A stretch of DNA of 64,000 bases from Diphasiastrum complanatum (Eukaryota; Streptophyta; Lycopodiopsida; Lycopodiales; Lycopodiaceae): contig CM055097.1 in the NCBI GenBank assembly GCA_029204225.1, positions 4,372,620-4,436,619 of the forward strand, given 5' to 3'. The translations under genes and the position numbers were made by a program. Shown here piece by piece: positions 28,300 through 40,986 of the stretch (position 1 is its first letter; each line of letters opens with the position of its first letter). The notes below the pieces were generated by a model. It was not told the DNA's origin. It saw nothing but the letters and a program-made list of their open reading frames with translations, and did no database searches.

Positions 28300-30177
28300 C
28301 AGCACCCTTGCTAGGTGATGCTAACCACAATGAGTTGGTGGGATGTCTTCAACAGCTTCCTACCTAGAGGTCATCGATTGAGCCCTTAGGATCCATCTGC
28401 AACTGGATTGGATTTAACCGCAACATCTTTGAGTAATTTGGTGTCTTCATATCTGCAAAAACCCACCTGTGACCTAAATGGCAGGTGCTCTCATTCCCAT
28501 CAGACGTAAGGCAATGCCCACTTTTGGACGCATGCATGGAGGGATATGCAAATGCAAATCTTAGGATTGGAGGTGGGATGATATGGATGCAAGTCATCAA
28601 AATTGTGTCCAACACCGTGTCATTGATGTGTGTGTGAATGTATATGCAATGAGGCTTTAGTGTCCCAACTCTGAAACTGGTCCAGATTGGTGATTATCAA
28701 CTCTTTTTTTGTTTAGACATTTAACTTATATTTTCTAAGAACCAATTCAACAGGGAATAACCATCTCTCCTCTCTATACTGACTCTTCTCTCAAGCTCTA
28801 TATTCTGACAGCTTAGGAAAACTTATTGTCCTGAGATCCAATACACAAGATCTAGTCTATGGAATCAATTAGAAAAATCGTCCTCACCTCTTACGGATGT
28901 GTGAGACGTCACTCGTCCACACAAATTGGTTCGAGATCCGATAAAGATGGCTGAAGTCTTTTTTTTTTTTACTTTTCGATTAGGCTGTCTCTCTCTTTTT
29001 CTGTTTTTTCTTTTTTTTTTCTTCTGTGCTTAACCCATTGGTGATGGAGTCACTCCCCACCCTACTGTATTGTTTCTGTTCTCACTTTTTCCTCTCTCAA
29101 CCCCCCTCACTTATGCATCTATACAAACATTCATGCCCATGGGAGTTAACAAATGCCTTATGCAACTCAGAGTATATCCAGAATGTAGGGGTATGGATGC
29201 ATGAAACGGTCTTGCAATCAAATGACCAAGCACACTGTGCCTACATGAAGAGATGCAGCATGAGTGAATGGAGTCGACTCATCTGTGATATCTGTAGATC
29301 ACAGTTGTTAGTGTGTGTGGATCTCACATGCAATAATAATAACTCCCATATTTATACACTAAGACGATTTTTTTTTTTCTGTTTTTCTATTGGTATTTTA
29401 AATCAAGATAGAACATTGACCAATAAATTAAAAAAATATAACAAAATCGAATTGAAAAAGTAAAGTCAAACTTACCACCCGTTGACTCCCCCGTGTGAAA
29501 TTAGGGATAAGGGTGTATTGTTGTCACCTTACAACATCTATCTAGCATCCACCTTGTTGTCTGGGTATTTATCATGTGCTTTAATCCTAACTTGCACTTC
29601 AATGCTTTTTTTTCTATTTCTCTTTGGCATATTCGGTCATTCGTGTATATGATAGGTGGCCAAAAGATCTAGGTCATCATTTGGTTCAATATCCTAGCAC
29701 CACGTTTTCTTCACGTTCAGATTCTTCATTATTGATGTAGTTGGGTAGTTCTTTGTCCCAAAGGAACGGATCATATGGTGTTCCAATACTATCCTAGATA
29801 AGATTATCAAAGTTTACCACCATGTGGTCATCTATTGTCACTTTTTGATATTCGAATAAGCGTTGGATATCAAATGATTCCTGATCAAATGCATCAGACG
29901 GGAGTTCATGATTCTTGTTATTTTTTTTTTTCGCTAACCAGTAGCCTATGGATCTATTCTTAGGGGAGTAATCTACAGGGACTGTCCATATACTGTTATG
30001 TACTTCTACATAGTCTACATTGCCTTCACTGTCCTCATTAGGAGGTACAGTTTGGTCATGTGGATTAACAACAAATGCAAATGATATCAGCTCCTCAGAC
30101 TTAGTGGACTTCTAAGACTAACCTGCATCACACCCTTCCATCCACTCTTTCCTACGTGGGTCTATCCGTAACTCGCT
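28300..30177. other. No gene seen
   Basis: The sequence holds T-rich tracts and unremarkable short frames. A plus-strand frame at 29026-29463 has no recognisable motif and spans a TTTTCTTTTTT-rich start. I regard it as chance. Confidence 0.3.
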
Positions 30178-30950
30178 CTAAGTTATCGTCAGTACTCTCG
30201 TCCTAGTCCCCTCGGGGATGAGTGTTTCTATTGAGTGTTGTGGGGCTCTTTTGTCATTGGTCTTGTCTCGTCTATCCTGAGGAATTGCATTAAACTTGTT
30301 AGTTTGTAGGTTTGTATGATTGGCTAGCCCATAACCTTGCAAATCTAATCCAACCCCTTGTATCTGATGTCCATGGCTTTGTATGCTTGTAGATCTGGGC
30401 TTGTCACCAAAAGCCACTTTCTTTGCAAGATTTCATTCTCGAATCCTGGTCTGTATAATCCTAAAAAATAATCGGGTCTTGATAGGTTTTTTTTGAAGTA
30501 TAATCGGGTCTTGAAATAATCGGGTTTCCTTTGAAATAATCCGGTCTTGACAGGTTTTCTTTGAAGAATAATCCCTCTAGTTTGTCTCAATTTCAAGGGG
30601 AATGGCCTCATACCAACTTTTGAGAGAGTAGTTTCTTCATCTATATGGCTTCCAATCAAGAATATAAGTTCTTCTATTCCAACATTAGCTATTGAGAATG
30701 ATCCATCTCTAGGTTCAGTGTCTTTGGAGTCTACCAACCGCTTACTTGCTCCCTCACACTCTTCATTAGAGATGTTTGTCCGTACCCTATCTTGGGTTAC
30801 CCTCAACCGTTTCTTTTCTATGAGTGTTTCTGCCAAGTTTATAGGGGGTTTCTCTCCTTCCATTCTAGTCACGTCACCCTGAGAGGTCACTCTACAATCT
30901 ATTTGTGGTTGACTCCAAGTTTGGTAGGTTCTAAGTAGTTCGTCATCCAT
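30178..30950 (-). other. Unrecognised minus-strand frame(s)
   Basis: A 201-residue frame (30345-30950) overlaps another one in a shifted frame (30178-30417). Near 30470-30570 the DNA contains a short tandem array built on the words aataatcgggtcttga and ggttttctttgaa. This gives repeated KPDYF-like peptides. No family is recognisable. It sits left of a copia LTR and may be retroelement debris. Confidence 0.25.
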
Positions 30951-31047
30951 ATTTTTACTAAAGCATTAAGCTTGGATGCACACAGAAAGTTTTGTGCAGA
31001 ACTAAGTTTAAAGGTCAAGGCATTCATGGATTTAGCTTAAGGAGGAG

Positions 31048-31572
<525 letters not shown>

Positions 31573-32040
31573 AGCCTAAAATGTCAATGTACCTCCCAAT
31601 TTTTATAGCCTATAAGGTGTTTTGGCATTTATTATCCAGATTTTGAGTAAGGCCCTTTTTCAACCCCTACTTTTAATAGATGACCTTCATTATTCTTTGG
31701 GTACCTTTGTTTTTGGCCTTTCTTCGATTTTTCAAGGGTCGTGCGCCTACTGTTCATTTGTCTGGGTTTTTTGTTTGTTGGGTAGCCACTTAGCCCGCAC
31801 AGTTTGTTAATTGCCCAAACTTTGCCATTAGGGTTTTTGTGATTTCTTGACACTGAATTCATATTTTCCAGTCCCATTTTTACCCGAAATTTTTTTTTTT
31901 TCAGTTTTTCTTTCTATGGTTGACTTTTTCGACATTCATGACTAGTACTCCCACGACAAAAGAGTTTCCCTGAAAAATACACTGAGTGATCATATATTAG
32001 TAAAAAATGGACTCAATACACGGTGAGATTTTAGCTCGGT

Positions 32041-32252
32041 AATACCGGCTATTTTTTCACAACTAGCCATTTTTTTGAAAAGAAATAAAATATTTATCGG
32101 CCATTTCAAAGGCCTCAAAATTTGCTCTAGCCTCATTTAGGACGGGCTGGGACCCAATTCTAGGTGGACCAACACTTTTTGCTCGGTCTTACAAAATTTG
32201 ACTATACAAAACATTTTTTGATGGTTTTTAAGACCATTACAAAAGTCTATTA
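32041..32252 (+). repeat. Dispersed repeat R1, copy 2
   Basis: It matches 27830-28034, including atatttatcggccatttc, tttgctctagcctc and ggctgggacccaattctagg. Confidence 0.7.
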
Positions 32253-32604
32253 ATCGCTACTCGACACAACTTTCTTTGAGCTTGGGTTGTAGGGCCTGTA
32301 CACCTGTTATCCATTCGATTATCCGACCATGATTGTTTGCTCCAACTTTTCATCTAGCTTGTTTATATTTTCTTTTGGTATGTGCCTGTAATTTTGCACA
32401 TCCAAACACATGTACGTATGACAGATCAAACTTTTTACCTGTCCACATTTCATACAATGTCTTGTTTTCTAGGGCCATCGTTGTTGATATGTTCTATAGG
32501 TGTATTGCTACAACGATTGTCTCAACCCAAAAATTGACTTGGCAACTAAGTTGAAGAAACAAAATGTTTTTATTACCAAAGCTCTGCTAGCTCTCAACTC
32601 CCAA

Positions 32605-32755
32605 TCTAACGAATATCTTGAAGACCTCGAAATCAAAGATCTCAAGGACCTCAAAAACGAAGAACTCGAAGACCTTGAAAAACAAATATCTCGAAGACCT
32701 CAAAAACGAAGAACTCGAAGACCTCAAAAACGAAGACCTCGAAGATGAAACGTTC
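32605..32755 (+). repeat. Minisatellite of about 24 bp (ctcgaagacctcaaaaacgaa)
   Basis: Five to six imperfect units of ctcgaagacctcaaaaacgaa-type sequence. One frame reads as LEDLKNEE repeats and others as Arg-rich repeats, so no frame is favoured. It sits at or near the start of an LTR-like region leading to the primer site at 33500. Confidence 0.8.
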
Positions 32756-33513
32756 GTGAACAACCGGACAAAGTCGAACGACACGAAACAAAAATGTTTG
32801 AGACATTCGAAGGTCGAATACTTTTGACACCTCACGTTTGAAAGGACCGAGAAGATCAAAGAAGTACCGTAAAGTACAAATCCCTAATATGATATGATGA
32901 CGTCAGCTGAAGAGCATTAGGACTCGTCTAATCCATCGCTCTTGTGATCGATGATTAGTCTTAGATTGTTTAATCTATCTAATCAAGATATTACTCTGAA
33001 TATATGCAATTGCTAGATGCAACAAACACATATACATAGATAGAAATACAAAATACAGAAGTCTGCCAGTGAGCGCGATTCATTGTAAGCAGGATCCACA
33101 GAGATCCAAGCAGTCCGCTAGTAAGCGAGACACTGTTTGTGGGAGAACACCACTTCTCTCATGCCAATGCACTGTGTGGGTCTGTTACACAATGCTTAAA
33201 TCAAGAGGATCAATAGATGATGTTGTAGCTGTTACGCACATATCATTCTAAATTGTCTGATCTTGATTGAATTATTGTCTTCTTATTTTTTATGTATCTC
33301 ATTCACTTTGTTTTATCTATTCCGCACATAGGTTCGATCTTGTTGAATGCTGAATTAACTTGAACATAGGTCAGCGATGTCTGTCTACATTCTGGAGGAT
33401 CGTAGGAATGATATAGCAGGCAGTGACTAGCAGTCATATCCGAACTCCATCCAAATTTATTCATGTTGTTTTGCTTCTGTGCTATCAGAGTTGTTGACTT
33501 GGTTATCAGAGCC
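32756..33513 (+). other. LTR-like region ending in a primer binding site
   Basis: At 33500-33513 tggttatcagagcc is the initiator-Met primer word with one extra T. DNA to its left (about 32700-33490) has the base character of the copia LTR at 38536. The internal part that follows is lost: a minus-strand copia piece starts at about 33590. Confidence 0.45.
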
Positions 33514-33589
33514 ACCACGACAGGCTCATATCCGAGACCTGATATAGCTAAAGAGCTATCTTTGACTAGCATCCAATTTTTTTCTTTCT

Positions 33590-34260
33590 ATGACATCATT
33601 GTATTCTAGTGTGTATGCAAGAGTGAACTGATGCTCTATTTCTTGTTCTTGGCAGAAGTTTGAGAATTCCTTGCTCTTGTATTCACCCCCATTGTCAGAC
33701 TTGATGGTCTATACCTTCTTTGAGGTGTGTCTCTCTGCAAATGCCACGAACTTCTTCAAAGAGTCAAATACTTTAGATTTTTTCTTTAGATAATAGATTG
33801 TTGTCATCCGGCTGTAGTCATCAATGAATGTCAAGAAGTACTGCGATCTTGAGAGTGAATCAACTTTCATCGGTCCACAAACATCTGAGTGGATGAGCTC
33901 AAGCACTTCCTTGGCTCTTCTTCCCTCATGCACAAATGGACTTCAATGTTGTTTGTCCTTTTGGCAGGCTTCACAAAAGTCGATGTCGGGTCTGGATATC
34001 TTCAGACCTGTGACTAGGTCTTTTCTGCTCATGTCATAGAGGCTTCTCATGTTCAAATGATACACTCTTCTGTGCCAGAGTTGATCTCTATTTTCTGATG
34101 CATTCAATATGCTATCAGAACTGTTGACAATCTTGGCTTGGTAGAGGTTACCTTCTCTAGACCCGATAGTCAGCAGCTTGTTTGTTCTTTGCTCGATCAT
34201 CCGACATAAATCGCCATCGAACAAAACTTGAATTCCTAGATCCGCCATCTTTGATACAAA
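33590..34260 (-). pseudogene. Copia integrase fragment
   Basis: A GAG-pre-integrase domain (33943-34248; LWHRRVYHLNMRSLYDMSRK, CEACQKDKQH) is followed by the integrase core (33709-33933; LELIHSDVCGPMKV, FIDDYSRMTTIYYL). After a TAG stop at about 33712 the similarity continues with SDNGGEYKSKEFSNFC to about 33600. The stop replaces a Gln by one C-to-T change. Gag and RT are absent on both sides. Confidence 0.85.
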
Positions 34261-34833
34261 TAAGAGGTCTCTTCTTAGTGAGGGTACACAGAGTGCTTAC
34301 TTTCAAAGAATTTGCTAAGTGTTGGTCAAATGATAGAGAAAGGATACATGGTAAAGTTTGGTGGTGATGCTTGTTTCATTACAAAGGAAGAAATCTTGGT
34401 TGCTAGGGGCAATAGACAAGGTAGAATTGACTTTCATGAAAATACATTTGATGCTAGTAATACTAAATCCACAAAGTTTTAAAACATTGAAAATATTTCT
34501 TATTTATAATTTTTTACAATTCAAATTTCAGAGAATTCTCACTAAATCCTCTCAACTCGGTGCTTGAAATATTAGCCAGACTCTTTTTTTCAGCTGATGA
34601 AGTTGACGAAAATTATCTTTTTCATTAGAGTCTATCGACAAATTCTCATCTGAGTCAGCATCAATGTTGACAAAAAATTGTGTATTGTGGCTTTGCTACA
34701 TTGATGTCATGCCCATGATCAATATATAGGATTCAATATACTCCTAGTCTTGGATACACGCGGTACTATAGTGAAACAAGTTGTTAGTTATGCCACATCA
34801 TATTGGACGTGACTTGAAAGTAACTAATATCCT
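34261..34833. other. No gene seen
   Basis: AT-rich. Pieces such as gtttggtggtgatgcttgtttcattacaaagg near 34350 may be a further copia GAG-pre-integrase scrap on the plus strand, but too little remains to be sure. Confidence 0.25.
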
Positions 34834-35220
34834 TGTGAGGCCCAGAACACACTAAATGGAGTTAGTACAAGGTTTGGGACCATATGTGCATGTGTAGAGT
34901 ATCAATGGCAGTTATATGAATAGAGGATCCATGCCTAGAGACTCTATTCTAGAAGAATCTATGTATAGGGGAGTTTAGACCTTGCATTACTAAATGCACA
35001 TGGGGTTCTAGGCCTTATTTAAGGAGGCCAAACTTGCCCTATTACCTCACCTTATGGCCAAGCTCTCACTCTACTTTCATGCTTCCTATTCCTTGGCTTG
35101 AGGGTAAAGCTTCTAGAGTTGATTGGTTGCTTCTACTTGGTCAGGTGGTTTCTCCATAGTGTTTTTTTCCATTGTGTTTGTCTTGTAAGTAGGAGCTTTC
35201 CCTTATAGTGGTATCATAGC
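34834..35220 (+). repeat. LTR and primer site of a plus-strand gypsy-like element
   Basis: The segment begins TGTGAGGCCCAGAACACAC. It has a ttatttaagg TATA-like box near 35017 and ends at the primer site tggtatcatagc (35209-35220). The site differs by one base from the usual initiator-Met word. Confidence 0.55.
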
Positions 35221-37660
35221 AAGGCTTACGAGGATCTAAAAATTTGGAGTAGTGGTATTTCTCATTGGAATTTTGGTGGAGATCAACTAGTATTCTCATC
35301 CAGGTGGTGGAACAAGTGTGCAAGTTGGTGGATTCTCCCAGTTTCAATTTGTATGTTGCTAAGATCCATGTCTCTCTTAGTTTTTTGTGGTTTATGGTGA
35401 ATTGTCCTAGAAAGCCAATTTGTGTTGTTTTTTAGGAGCTTTTTCTTGTGTACCTCAAATCTTGTGTAGAACTGAATTTTTCAGCAAGTGTACTTTCATT
35501 TTAGGGATCATTAATGATGAAATTAATGATGCATGTCCGTTCTTTCAATGGTTTATGATTCTAGGCTATGTTTTGGTCAAAATTGCTTGGTTTTTCATGC
35601 TTTTTGACACAAAATAGATAGTAAGAACCAAAATTTGGCGAGATTGGATCAAGTAGATGGCTATAATTCTGTAAATTGGTTTGCATGTGCCATAGAAAGA
35701 GTTGCTTGTCATGAATTTCCACTTTATAGTGAAGAAAAATTGTATAAGAGCTAAAAATCATCATTTTTGCTTGTTTTTTCATAAAGTTGGATAGTAGGTG
35801 GTTGTAAAACACCATGTAAAGCTTGTAAAGAGGTGAATAAAAGCATTTTGAAGTTGTCCATGAAGTTAGAGCCAAGAATTCCAGCAATTGAGCTTGTAGG
35901 AAGTCAAAAAAGTGTAAAAAATGACCATTTTTTTGTGATTTTTGGGGGATGGATATCTCCAAATCCATAAAGAGATCATTCTAGAATTTTTTACAGCATA
36001 ATTAGCATTCCTCTTTACCTTCCCAACAATTTATCAGACCTATAAATCGATGCCCGATGGCTTATGCTTCATGTCCATCAAGTTTGAAGCTATTTTGACT
36101 TCTACAAACCAAGAAATCTTTGTTCTCAACCCATACTGCTTCATAGGACCTGTATGAATGCTTCATGGAAGTCTAATAGACCATTTAAGACTGTTGGTAG
36201 CATCACTTTTGGGCTTGGGGAGGTGTTTGCATGATTTTTGATCATTTAGCTTGTTTGAAGTGCCCTACTATAGATTTTTGGTTGTTCTATTCTCACACGT
36301 GTGAAGCCTAGGTGGTAGGATGATGTGGCAAGTGTCTTGATCACTAGGTCTCCCTCAGTTCTGAGCTTTACAACACCTAATTTGGTGTCTTGTAGCCAAA
36401 GTTATGGTCATTTGAAGTTTTGTAATTTTGTGAGTAAAATTGGCAAAATTTGAAATGATTCTGACATGCATGAGGGATTCACATTTGTTTTGAGTGGTTA
36501 TACGCATGTGTTTAGATAGTTAGGACACAAATCAGTATATATGGTTGATAGTTTTTGTAAAACTGAAATTTATGTAAAATTCCGTAAAGTAAAAAAGAAA
36601 GCAGTTAATGTGGGATGTCATGGATGCCTCATAAACATTAATTCAGTAAAATTAGATTTCGAACAGTGAATCATTTTTTTGATTTCGATTGCCTATATAC
36701 TGACATTGTTTTTGACGAATCTTTAAGTTACATAGAATTTTAAAAATAAATCAAAAACCTGAAAATTAAAAAAATTTCAGTTTATTCTGGTTTTTTGAAT
36801 TATCTATGAAATGTAAAGTTATCATTTTGTACTACCACGAGTATGAAAATCGGTTTGTTATTATAGTTACATATAACATATACTGTGGGTTGGACTAGTA
36901 AATTACCCATTTCCCAATTTTGTTTGCTCATTAGTCCTTGTACGAAACTGATAAAACTTGGGGCCATGTCTTATTCACATTGCATGGAAGTAAATATGCT
37001 ATAAAAATAGACAAGAAATTGGATTTTTACACAACTTTATGCCTAACTAGAACCGTCTAGCATATGCTCTATAGTTAGATTGCTACACGAAATCGTAAAA
37101 GTTGGAATCGTTTGCTCCTTCAATTCATGAAGTCTCTCAACTAGACCCGACCTCTGTGAAACACCAGAGCGGGCCGTCCACCATCCGTGGTTGAAATACA
37201 CCACCTTGATTAAGAGTCGCACTAGTCACACCCACCATCGGAAATGCCTAGTGAAATACCTAGGTCCGACGGTCTACAAAATACCGCCGCTCCACAAACA
37301 GAGCAGTGTGTATATTTTACCACCTCACGATATCCTTGCAACAGACCGAATCATTATAATCAATAAACCTGTACATGATCAATTTACACTACCCACCTTT
37401 GTCAATACTCTATTATAGCGTTGAATGAAGAATTTATCTCACACATCATGAGCCATGTAGGACAAGATGATCATGATGATGCTTACACCTCCTCTGGCCA
37501 TACCTCTAGGGGCCAGAGAAAATCCCTATTGGTGGGAGGAGCACGAGGTGGTTGAGATGGCCCACAGGATTGGAAGCGACACTTCCTCAACCATTCACAT
37601 AAGGGCAGTGTGGACCCTTCCCCTTTTAGGGCCTTCTAATGAGACCAATCCCCCATCCAA
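35221..37660 (+). other. Probable decayed leader/internal DNA of that element; no gene seen
   Basis: No pol motif is visible in 2.4 kb. A 135-residue minus-strand frame at 35561-35968 lacks any family signature and I treat it as chance. The region 37120-37400 is more GC-rich but shows no recognisable RNA gene. Confidence 0.3.
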
Positions 37661-37664
37661 AAAA

Positions 37665-38530
37665 CCCCTAATAATAATTGACTCTTTAATGATAGGAAAT
37701 TCTTTGATGCTAATCAATGATACCAAGAGTCAAATTTCTGCAAGCTATGAAATCACAGATCTAGGAGAAGCGACGAAGTGTCTTGGGCTACAGATCAGAA
37801 GAGATCAAAGAAGAGGAGTGATGCATCTAAGTCAATTAGAATACGCCGAAAAGGTGCTGAAGCAGAACCGAATGCTGGACTGCAAAGAAAAAGCCACACC
37901 AATAATAGATGGAGCAAGATTGTCGAAGCAGGACTATCCAATGACAGATGAGGAGAGACAGAAAATGGAAGGTGTACCATACCAAAACTTGATCGATAGT
38001 CTGATGTATATAACAACTTGTACCAGGCCCGACTTGGCCTTCTCTGTCTATGAATTGAGTCAATTCTCCTCTAACCATGGCAAGCTGAAAAAATGATAGC
38101 ATATCTGTGACAGGGGGATGTTCGATAGTGTGTGGAGCAGCAATCAGCTAGACATGCAAGAAACAAACCTTGGTGGCTCAATCCTCATGATAAGCTAAAT
38201 TTATCGCAGCTTCCAAGATGGCGAATGAGGTAATATGGTTGCAGATGATGCTAGAGGCAATTGGCATACAACAAAGAGAACCATGCACGATGATGATGGA
38301 TTCTCAGAGGGCCATATATCTATCCTAGGATCCAGTCTTCCATTCAAAGACCAAACACATACTTTGAAGTACCATCACATTCGAGACCTGATCTCAAAAG
38401 GAGAGCTGAATGTCCAATAAAATATGAAGACATGGTTGCAGATTTGCTCACGAGGCTGCTCGACAATCCACTCTTTATGAAACAAAGAAAGACAATGGGA
38501 CTGGACATACAAAGGTTGCAACATTCAAGA
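37665..38530 (+). pseudogene. Copia RT-RNase H remnant
   Basis: The readable part starts at the place of the RT active site (LIIIDSLMIGNSLMLIND). It continues through YEITDLGEATKCLGLQIR and YQNLIDSLMYITTCTRPDL to 38096. RNase H follows in broken frames: SQRAIYLS near 38300, FHSKTKHI near 38340, YHHIRDLISKGELNVQ to 38417 and LLTRLLDNPLFMKQRK-like text to 38500. Everything upstream of the RT palm is missing. The purine tract and 3' LTR follow directly. Confidence 0.8.
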
Positions 38531-38535
38531 GGGAG

Positions 38536-39065
38536 TGTCTGAAATGGTGAAGTCCTGCAACCTTGCCGAAGAGACCCCAAATGATGAAGAAATCTTGAAG
38601 GTTGAATACACCTCAAAGATCGAACACACCTCAAAAGTAGAAGATGAGGCGAAGGCCGAAGGTGAAGTGTTCGTCCCTACACCCAAATGCCCGAAGACCA
38701 CGAAATACAAAAGATGAATCTCTGTCCAAAGCCGAAGACAAACAATTCGAGCTAATAGTTGGCAGCTCGACGAGCGTGAAGTCTTGTACTATCATGCTCA
38801 GTCGTCAGAGACGACGTTGACATAGGGTAGCTAAGTGATTGATTAGCATAAACCAATCTTGTAATTCACATTTGATCTATCTTGTAAAACTCCACATAGT
38901 GGATATAAAACATAGGATCAATTATGGATCAATATAGATCAGGAGTAAAAAGAAGAAAAGAGCAAAGCTAGCACACTGTTAGCATTATTAGCTATGAAAT
39001 TCTGCCAACGAGCAGAACATAGCGACTTCTATAAGGGGAACGACAGGTCGCCAACGTGTGAGACA
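38536..39065 (+). repeat. 3' LTR (530 bp) of the plus-strand copia
   Basis: It starts TGTCTGAAATGG right after aagagggag and ends GTGTGAGACA, giving TGTCT...AGACA ends. A gtggatataaaac TATA box lies near 38902. No 5' partner is visible in the window. Confidence 0.7.
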
Positions 39066-39339
39066 CTGATTGATTCACTCAAAACAAAAAAACAAATACA
39101 AATGCTCTTTTCTATTCCATCTCTCATTGTTCGTGTCGTTTAAAATTGATCGAATGCTTTCAAGTCTGTGATCTATAGTCGTTTGCTTAGGATCTTGCAA
39201 TAATTCCACAAGGTAGCCAAATAGATAGCATACACTGGAGCAGCCAGAAGATCTGCCCCCCAAAGAATCGAAGAAATTCTACAATTTTGAACTTTACAAA
39301 TAAATCAAACGCAAAACTTTTTGTAGAAAAAGGTAGATC

Positions 39340-39574
39340 TAAGAAAATCTTGAATGATCATCTATAAATGATACATAAAACTTTGCACCTCCATTAGATT
39401 CATTGAGGCCCTTTTTGAAATAAAAAAGGGCCTCTTCACTAATCTTGATTAGTGTTAATGACGACACATGTACAAACAAAAGTGTGACAATTGAGCAGGA
39501 ATGGTCCACATGATATGACAAATTCAATGGTGCAGATTAAATCAAGTGTGGGCCCACAAAGTACACCTCTAACA
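39340..39574 (-). repeat. LTR edge of a minus-strand copia
   Basis: In element orientation TGTTAGAGGTGTACTTTGTG starts here, with a run of purines before it. Only this edge is firm. Confidence 0.4.
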
Positions 39575-40040
39575 TTAACCCTCATTTTATGTGGAGAATT
39601 CATCTCTTAATTTGATTCTATGTCCATCTCATATGTATTTCTCAAGATATCTTGATTTCTAGTGTGTAGAATGTCGTTTTTGTTGTTGATCTTGCACCCA
39701 CACTTCTTGTCCTTAGGAAGTTCCACCAATCTCCATGTATTGTTCTTCATAAGAGCTTGATACTCAAGATCCATTACTTGGATCCACTCCTCTTTCTGCC
39801 TTGCTTCATCTACACATGTAGGTTCATCAAAAGAGGTTAGGAAAGCATATTTTGTATCACCAACAACTTGCTTACCCTTTTCATCATAAGTGAGCCTCAA
39901 AGGTTGTTGCCTTTGCCTTGATCCTCCTTGGCTTTTGACTTGAAGAAGGCTGTTCAACATCAACATCCAAACAATCATCAACATTGTCCGTACAATACCC
40001 ACTTTCTTAGTTGAAGGAATATAAACTTTGTAAGCCATGT

Positions 40041-40442
40041 TCAAGTCACTATAACCAGCAAATATACCTTCTTTTGAAGATGGATCCTCCTTTCATCAAG
40101 AGTAATGTTGATATAGCAAATGCATTTTAAAGTTTTGAAAAATTTGACACTTGGCCTCCTACCATATAACATCTCAAAAGGTGTCTTTCCATCCAATACC
40201 ACACTCGGCCACCTATTGCATAGAAAATTTGCACACAAAAATGCTTCACCCCAAAAGGTTTTAGGAAGATTTTTCCCTAACCTCATTTCTTTGGCTCCTT
40301 CACATAAGATTTGATTCTTCTTCTCAGCCACTCCATTTTGTTGTGGTGTCCTTGGACTTGTGTTCTCCCTCTTGATCCCATTTGCATCACAGTATTCTTT
40401 GAACTTGGTAGAAATGTACTCACCACTATTGTCATTGCTCAA
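40041..40442 (-). pseudogene. Copia integrase C-terminal part
   Basis: It reads from the third integrase block (NDNSGEYISTKF) through RTPQQNGVAEKKNQ, with the catalytic Glu position near VAEKKN. It continues to FWGEAFLCANFLCNRWPS and DGKTPFEMLYGRRPSV. The upstream part of the core between 40606 and 40442 is broken by stops. Confidence 0.85.
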
Positions 40443-40605
40443 GTACTTGGTCTTGGTAGATAATTAGACCTCCCTTGCAATCTTGAACTTGACAAAGACA
40501 TCAAACACCTCATATTTGTCTTTAGTAGATACACCCAACAAAATCTACTAAAATCATCAATAATGTCACATATATCTTAGCACCACCATTGCTAACTGTA
40601 GTAAC

Positions 40606-40986
40606 TCAATGAATATCCGAATGAACAAGTTGAAAAGGCTTACTTGATCTTGATCTAGATCTCTTGTAAGGTAACCTATGTGACTTTGATAAAACACATT
40701 GTTCACAAACATGATTCATGCTAGTTAGAGATTTGGGAAGACCAAAATTTTTTTGCCTCTTTGCCACCACCTCCAATGACTTGTAGTTGAGATGCCCCAA
40801 TCTCTTGTGCCATACCTCTTGCATTGACAATTTCTCCTTTTCCATACATCCAAATTGGTTAGCAACAACACAAGCATCAAGTTTGAACAACTTACCTTGC
40901 CTCTTCCCTTTTGCAATCAATTCACTTTTCTTTTTGATCAAACAGACATCACCATCAAACTCCACCTTGAAAACGTTGTCAGACAT
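40606..40986 (-). pseudogene. Copia GAG-pre-integrase domain
   Basis: The HHCC finger reads H-x-R-LGH...CEQC, with a KSHRLPYKR basic tail and the LVHSDIH start of the integrase core. Confidence 0.85.

Noticed and set aside
29026-29463. A 145-residue plus-strand protein
   Set aside because: It spans T-rich tracts and ends in Lys/Asn-rich AT sequence. No motif is recognisable.
35561-35968. A 135-residue minus-strand protein
   Set aside because: Aromatic-rich low-complexity text from AT-rich DNA with no family words and no splice or promoter context.
37120-37400. An rRNA or tRNA gene in the GC-richer patch
   Set aside because: I could not find conserved rRNA words or a cloverleaf with A and B boxes.
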